This document shows, in pieces, positions 61,309 to 64,000 of a stretch of 64,000 nucleotides of DNA. Made by a program: the position numbers and the translations under genes. The notes under the pieces were generated by a model. It was not told where the DNA came from. It saw only the letters and a list, made by a program, of their open reading frames with translations, and made no database searches. The DNA comes from Halostreptopolyspora alba (GTDB taxonomy: Bacteria > Actinomycetota > Actinomycetes > Streptosporangiales > Streptosporangiaceae): assembly GCA_003725585.1 (NCBI GenBank), contig RJMB01000005.1:124001-188000 (forward strand). Direction: 5' to 3'. Position 1 is the stretch's first letter. Every line of letters starts with the position of its first letter.

Positions 61309-61724
61309 GCTCCTTCGTGAGGCGGATGTAAGGGGTCGTACTCGTCAACGTCGTCGGGTCTGCCTGTGCGTACTTGAGATGTGGTTTCCACGCGGACGGT
61401 TCCGACGAGAACGGCGCAACCTCGAAGCCACCGGCATCGATCCGCGACAGACTCTATAGCAACACATACCGCGTGACCGGCGAATCTCACCGCCGGCGAG
61501 GTGGTGAATGGATTACCGAGCCGTGAGAACACACTGGCCAGCTGATGGAGCGGAGTGCGCCCATCGTGGACACGTTCAGGGCGTGGGGAGGAAGCCAGCC
61601 CGACGCGAGGACGGGTACCACTGTATGCCCTGCCCGGAGCGCTCCAGGCCAGCGTGACGCGATTCACCGGCGTGGCGGTGCGGACATCGCTCCCGGTACC
61701 GGAGTGGGGCCACGGTGGGTCACG
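61309..61724. other. Upstream region of murA, no supported gene
   Basis: About 415 bases between the start of murA and the purB terminator. Slightly lower GC at 61430-61540 (TATAGCAACACATACCG). Frames on both strands have no motif. The murA promoter must lie here. Confidence 0.4.
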
Positions 61725-61750
61725 CCCGCTGGCCCGCGCGGGCCAGCGGG
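61725..61750 (-). terminator. Terminator of purB
   Basis: CCCGCTGGCCCGC followed directly by GCGGGCCAGCGGG, a perfect 26-bp palindrome 17 bases past the purB stop. Confidence 0.8.
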
Positions 61751-61767
61751 CCGACCGGCGGCGGCTC

Positions 61768-63075
61768 CTACGCGAGCGCCTTCAGCCGGTCGAAGACGGG
61801 GTCGAGGCGCGCCACGAAACGTTCGGGACGGCACACCTCGTCGAGGCGGTCCTCGTCCAGAGTGACCCCCCGCTCGACGGCCTCCGCGCGCAGCGTCTCC
61901 CGGAACGGCGTGGCCGTCTCCCAGGTCCGCATGGCGGCCGCCTGCACGAGGGCGTAGACGTCCTCACGCGACATGCCGGTCTCGATGAGCTCCGACACCA
62001 CCGTCGACGAGTAGATGAGCCCGTTCGTGGCGTTGAGGTTGGCCCGCATCCGGTCGACGTCGACCACCAGCCCGGAGACCAGCCTGGTGGTCAGGTTCAG
62101 CAGATAGTCGGTCGCGATCGCGGCGTCGGGAAGGGAGATGCGCTCCGTGGAGGAGTGCGAGATGTCGCGCTCGTGCCAGAGCGCGATCCCCTCCATCACC
62201 GGAACGATCTGCGCGCGTACGTTGCGTGCCATACCGCAGATCCGCTCCGACATGATCGGGTTCTTCTTGTGCGGCATGGCGCTGGAGCCCTTCTGGCCCG
62301 AGCCGAACGGCTCCCACAGCTCGCGTACCTCGGTGCGCTGGCCGTGCCGCACCTCCAGCGCGATCGCCTCGCACACGCCCGCGGTGATCGCCAGGGCCGA
62401 CACCCATTCGGAGATGCCGTCCCGCAGCACCACCTGGGTGGAGACGTCGGCGGGCCGCAGCCCGAGCTGTTCGGCGACGTGGGACTCCACGGCCGGGTCG
62501 ATGTTGGAGTACGTGCCCACGGGGCCGGAGATCGCCATCACCCCGACGGCCTCGCGCGCGCGGCGCAACCGGTCGCGGGAGCGCGCCATGCCGAAGGCGA
62601 AGTCCGCCATCCGGTGACCCCACACGTCGGGCTCGCCGTGGATCCCGTGGGTGCGGCCGACCCGCAGTGTCTGCCGGTGCTTCAGCGCGTGCTCGCGCAG
62701 TGTCGCGACGAGCCTGTCGGCCTTGTCGAGCAGGATGTCGGTGGCCTCGACCAGCTGGGCCGCGAGCGCGGTGTCCAGCAGGTCGGAGGAGGTCATGCCG
62801 AAGTGCACCCAGGCGGCGGCGTCACGCGGCTCGGTGTTGTCGGCCCACGCGGTGAGGAAGGCGATGACATCGTGGTGGGTGACCTCCTCGATCTCGGCCA
62901 CCCGTTCGGGTGTTGGGGGCGGCGCCGCGCGCACCGGCTCCACGGCGTCGGCGGGCACGGTGCCCGCGTCGGCGTGTGCCTCCAGCACCAGGGTCTCGAC
63001 CCGGCACCAGAGCTCGTACTTGTGGGCGTCGCTGAAGACACGCCCCATCTCGGGAAGGGTGTAGCGCTCGATCAC
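61768..63075 (-). CDS. purB: Adenylosuccinate lyase
   Basis: Start placed at GTG 63075 (435 residues; the product then begins IERYTLPEMG as in other PurB proteins); GTG 63081 is two codons upstream. The fumarase/aspartase superfamily signature is GSSAMPHKKNPIMSE, and the substrate-binding parts FGMTSSDLLDTAL and GRTHGIHGEP with catalytic histidine are present. It splits succinylaminoimidazole carboxamide ribotide and adenylosuccinate in purine synthesis. The purD gene lies about 330 bases upstream on the same strand. Confidence 0.96.
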   Translation of the reverse strand: MIERYTLPEMGRVFSDAHKYELWCRVETLVLEAHADAGTVPADAVEPVRAAPPPTPERVAEIEEVTHHDVIAFLTAWADNTEPRDAAAWVHFGMTSSDLLDTALAAQLVEATDILLDKADRLVATLREHALKHRQTLRVGRTHGIHGEPDVWGHRMADFAFGMARSRDRLRRAREAVGVMAISGPVGTYSNIDPAVESHVAEQLGLRPADVSTQVVLRDGISEWVSALAITAGVCEAIALEVRHGQRTEVRELWEPFGSGQKGSSAMPHKKNPIMSERICGMARNVRAQIVPVMEGIALWHERDISHSSTERISLPDAAIATDYLLNLTTRLVSGLVVDVDRMRANLNATNGLIYSSTVVSELIETGMSREDVYALVQAAAMRTWETATPFRETLRAEAVERGVTLDEDRLDEVCRPERFVARLDPVFDRLKALA

Positions 63076-63401
63076 GCACACATCTTCGCAGGTTCGAAAA
63101 GGGGTGGGGTCACCCGAGTCGCGCGGTTGTGGAGGGGCGGGCGGGAGGGGGCTGGTTCTCGGTGCCGTCGGCCCCGTGGTGTCGGACGGTCTCCCACTCA
63201 CAGCGGACCAGGGGCTGACCAAGAGGACACCCGACGGTCTCGTCGAACTCGACAGGGTCCCCCGGGGCGAGGCCAGCGGATCGCGGGTCGGCTACCGGGA
63301 TCGTCACGTTCCGAGGATGGGTGTCGACGGTGAGAACCTGTCAGACGTGATCGACAGGGGGATCCCCGGCCCCGCGGACACCCGGCGCGCCCTTCGGGGC
63401 C
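63076..63401. other. Spacer between purD and purB, no supported gene
   Basis: 326 bases without coding motifs on either strand. The purB promoter or a readthrough leader is expected here. I see no strong hairpin or clear boxes. Confidence 0.4.
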
Positions 63402-64000
63402 TCACCCCTCGTTGGCGGTCGCCTCTTGGGCGATGTCGCCGCGGTAGAACGAGCCGCGCAGCTCGATCCGCTCGATGGCCTGGTAGGCGCGTTCGCGGGC
63501 GGTGGCGAGGGTGTCGCCGGTGCCGACCGCGTTGAGGACGCGGCCACCGTTGGACTTGATGTCACGCACCCCGCTCCAGGCCGTGCCGGCGTGCAGGATG
63601 TAGGCGCCCTCGACGGCGTTGGCGGCGTCGATACCGGACACCGGGTCCCCCTTGACGGGGTCGCCGGGGTAGTTCTCGGCGCCGAGAACCACCGTCACTG
63701 CGGCACCCGTGCGCCATTCCAGCGACGTGATGCGGCCCAGGCCGCCGGTGTCGGCCGCCTGGAGCAGCGCGCCGAGCGGCGTGGCCAATCGGTCCAGGAC
63801 CACCTGGGCCTCGGGGTCGCCGAACCGCGCGTTGAACTCCACGACCCGGGGCCCCTCGGAGGTCAGCGCGAGCCCGACGTAGAGCAGTCCCTGGTACCGG
63901 TTGCCGCGCCGGGCCAGCTCGCTGACAGTGGGGCGCACGATGGTCGTCATGACCTCCTCGACCAGGCCCTCGGGGGCCCACGGGAGCGGCGCGTACGCGC
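63402..64000 (-). CDS. purD: Phosphoribosylamine-glycine ligase (C-terminal part)
   Basis: The frame runs out of the window, so the N-terminal half is missing. Visible text includes APEGLVEEVMTTIVRPTV at the edge, LLYVGLALTSEGPRVVEFNARFGDPEAQVVLDRL (ATP-grasp magnesium-binding E-x-N-x-R-x-G-D-P-E) and the C-terminal domain (YPGDPVKGDPVSGIDAA, AGTAWSGVRDIKSNGGRVLNAVGTG). It joins glycine to phosphoribosylamine, second step of purine synthesis, and is on the same strand as purB. Confidence 0.96.
   Translation of the reverse strand, partial: AYAPLPWAPEGLVEEVMTTIVRPTVSELARRGNRYQGLLYVGLALTSEGPRVVEFNARFGDPEAQVVLDRLATPLGALLQAADTGGLGRITSLEWRTGAAVTVVLGAENYPGDPVKGDPVSGIDAANAVEGAYILHAGTAWSGVRDIKSNGGRVLNAVGTGDTLATARERAYQAIERIELRGSFYRGDIAQEATANEG

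Noticed and set aside
61555..63333. 592-codon frame antisense to purB
   Set aside because: Shadow; purB on the other strand is certain.
1..64000. CRISPR arrays, insertion sequences, prophage or biosynthetic gene cluster
   Set aside because: No regularly spaced repeats, transposase, phage structural gene, PKS/NRPS or RiPP precursor was recognised on either strand.

Overview
The window is chromosomal DNA from a high-GC Gram-positive actinomycete. Evidence is the very high GC3 codon use, frequent GTG and TTG starts, 1-4 base stop/start overlaps (ATGA, GTGA), SigE-family ECF sigma factor, MmyB-like and DUF6879/DUF5753-type regulators, a DevS/DevR-like two-component pair and a perfect CebR/CelR cellobiose operator in front of an AA10 LPMO. 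The mix looks most like Nocardiopsaceae (Nocardiopsis/Thermobifida relatives), but the genus is an inference.

Layout. 1-2.9 kb: end of a siderophore ABC importer operon (binding protein and two FecCD permeases, no ATPase before the next convergent gene). 2.9-5.9 kb: hydrolase plus DrrAB-type exporter operon. 5.9-17.4 kb: a decayed accessory island lying downstream of an intact tRNA-Arg(ACG) gene. Two degenerate copies of the 3' half of a tRNA-Arg (about 7.0 and 10.65 kb) repeat in the same orientation, as expected from successive insertions at the tRNA 3' end. Between them lie a methyltransferase, a RibD/DHFR-like reductase, the LPMO, a PEP mutase-like enzyme, and broken genes (ArsM-like methyltransferase, glycosyltransferase, DUF4352-like protein). 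The island also carries a two-gene module of a P-loop ATPase and a membrane-anchored periplasmic-binding-protein-like receptor without any permease. This is the best candidate here for an undescribed system.

17.4-34.6 kb: carbon catabolism. lutABC (lactate oxidation) with a divergent GntR regulator and a lactate permease; gabT/gabD; formate-THF ligase; a FCD-type GntR regulator; then a divergent cluster of two maleate isomerase-like proteins, a DUF3830 protein, a D-2-hydroxyacid dehydrogenase and an amidase. The near-perfect inverted repeat GATTGTTGACAATC occurs between gabT and gabD and twice between DUF3830 and the dehydrogenase, which ties these units into one probable regulon. The substrate is not evident.

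34.7-46.6 kb: a tail-to-tail response regulator/GAF histidine kinase pair, two secreted low-complexity proteins, an anchored coiled protein, an arsenic operon (acr3-arsC-arsR) with a convergent FAD oxidoreductase, a MmyB-like regulator, idi, a cupredoxin lipoprotein and a thioesterase. 46.6-52.6 kb: second patch of decay and accessory genes: a broken AGCS alanine/sodium symporter, a SnoaL-like protein/MarR pair with two palindromic operators, a DUF6879-HTH cluster behind a GATACC-rich operator region, and small hypotheticals next to tRNA-Ser(GCT).

52.9-64 kb: housekeeping-like chromosome: PPOX-family protein, SigE-like sigma factor, a cysteine-rich protein paired with a MauE-type membrane protein, a lipoprotein, hisC-type aminotransferase, a HTH/cyclase-like regulator, murA, purB and the C-terminal part of purD. 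GC-rich palindromes with little or no loop serve as terminators at many convergent junctions. No CRISPR array, insertion sequence, integrase or rRNA was seen.
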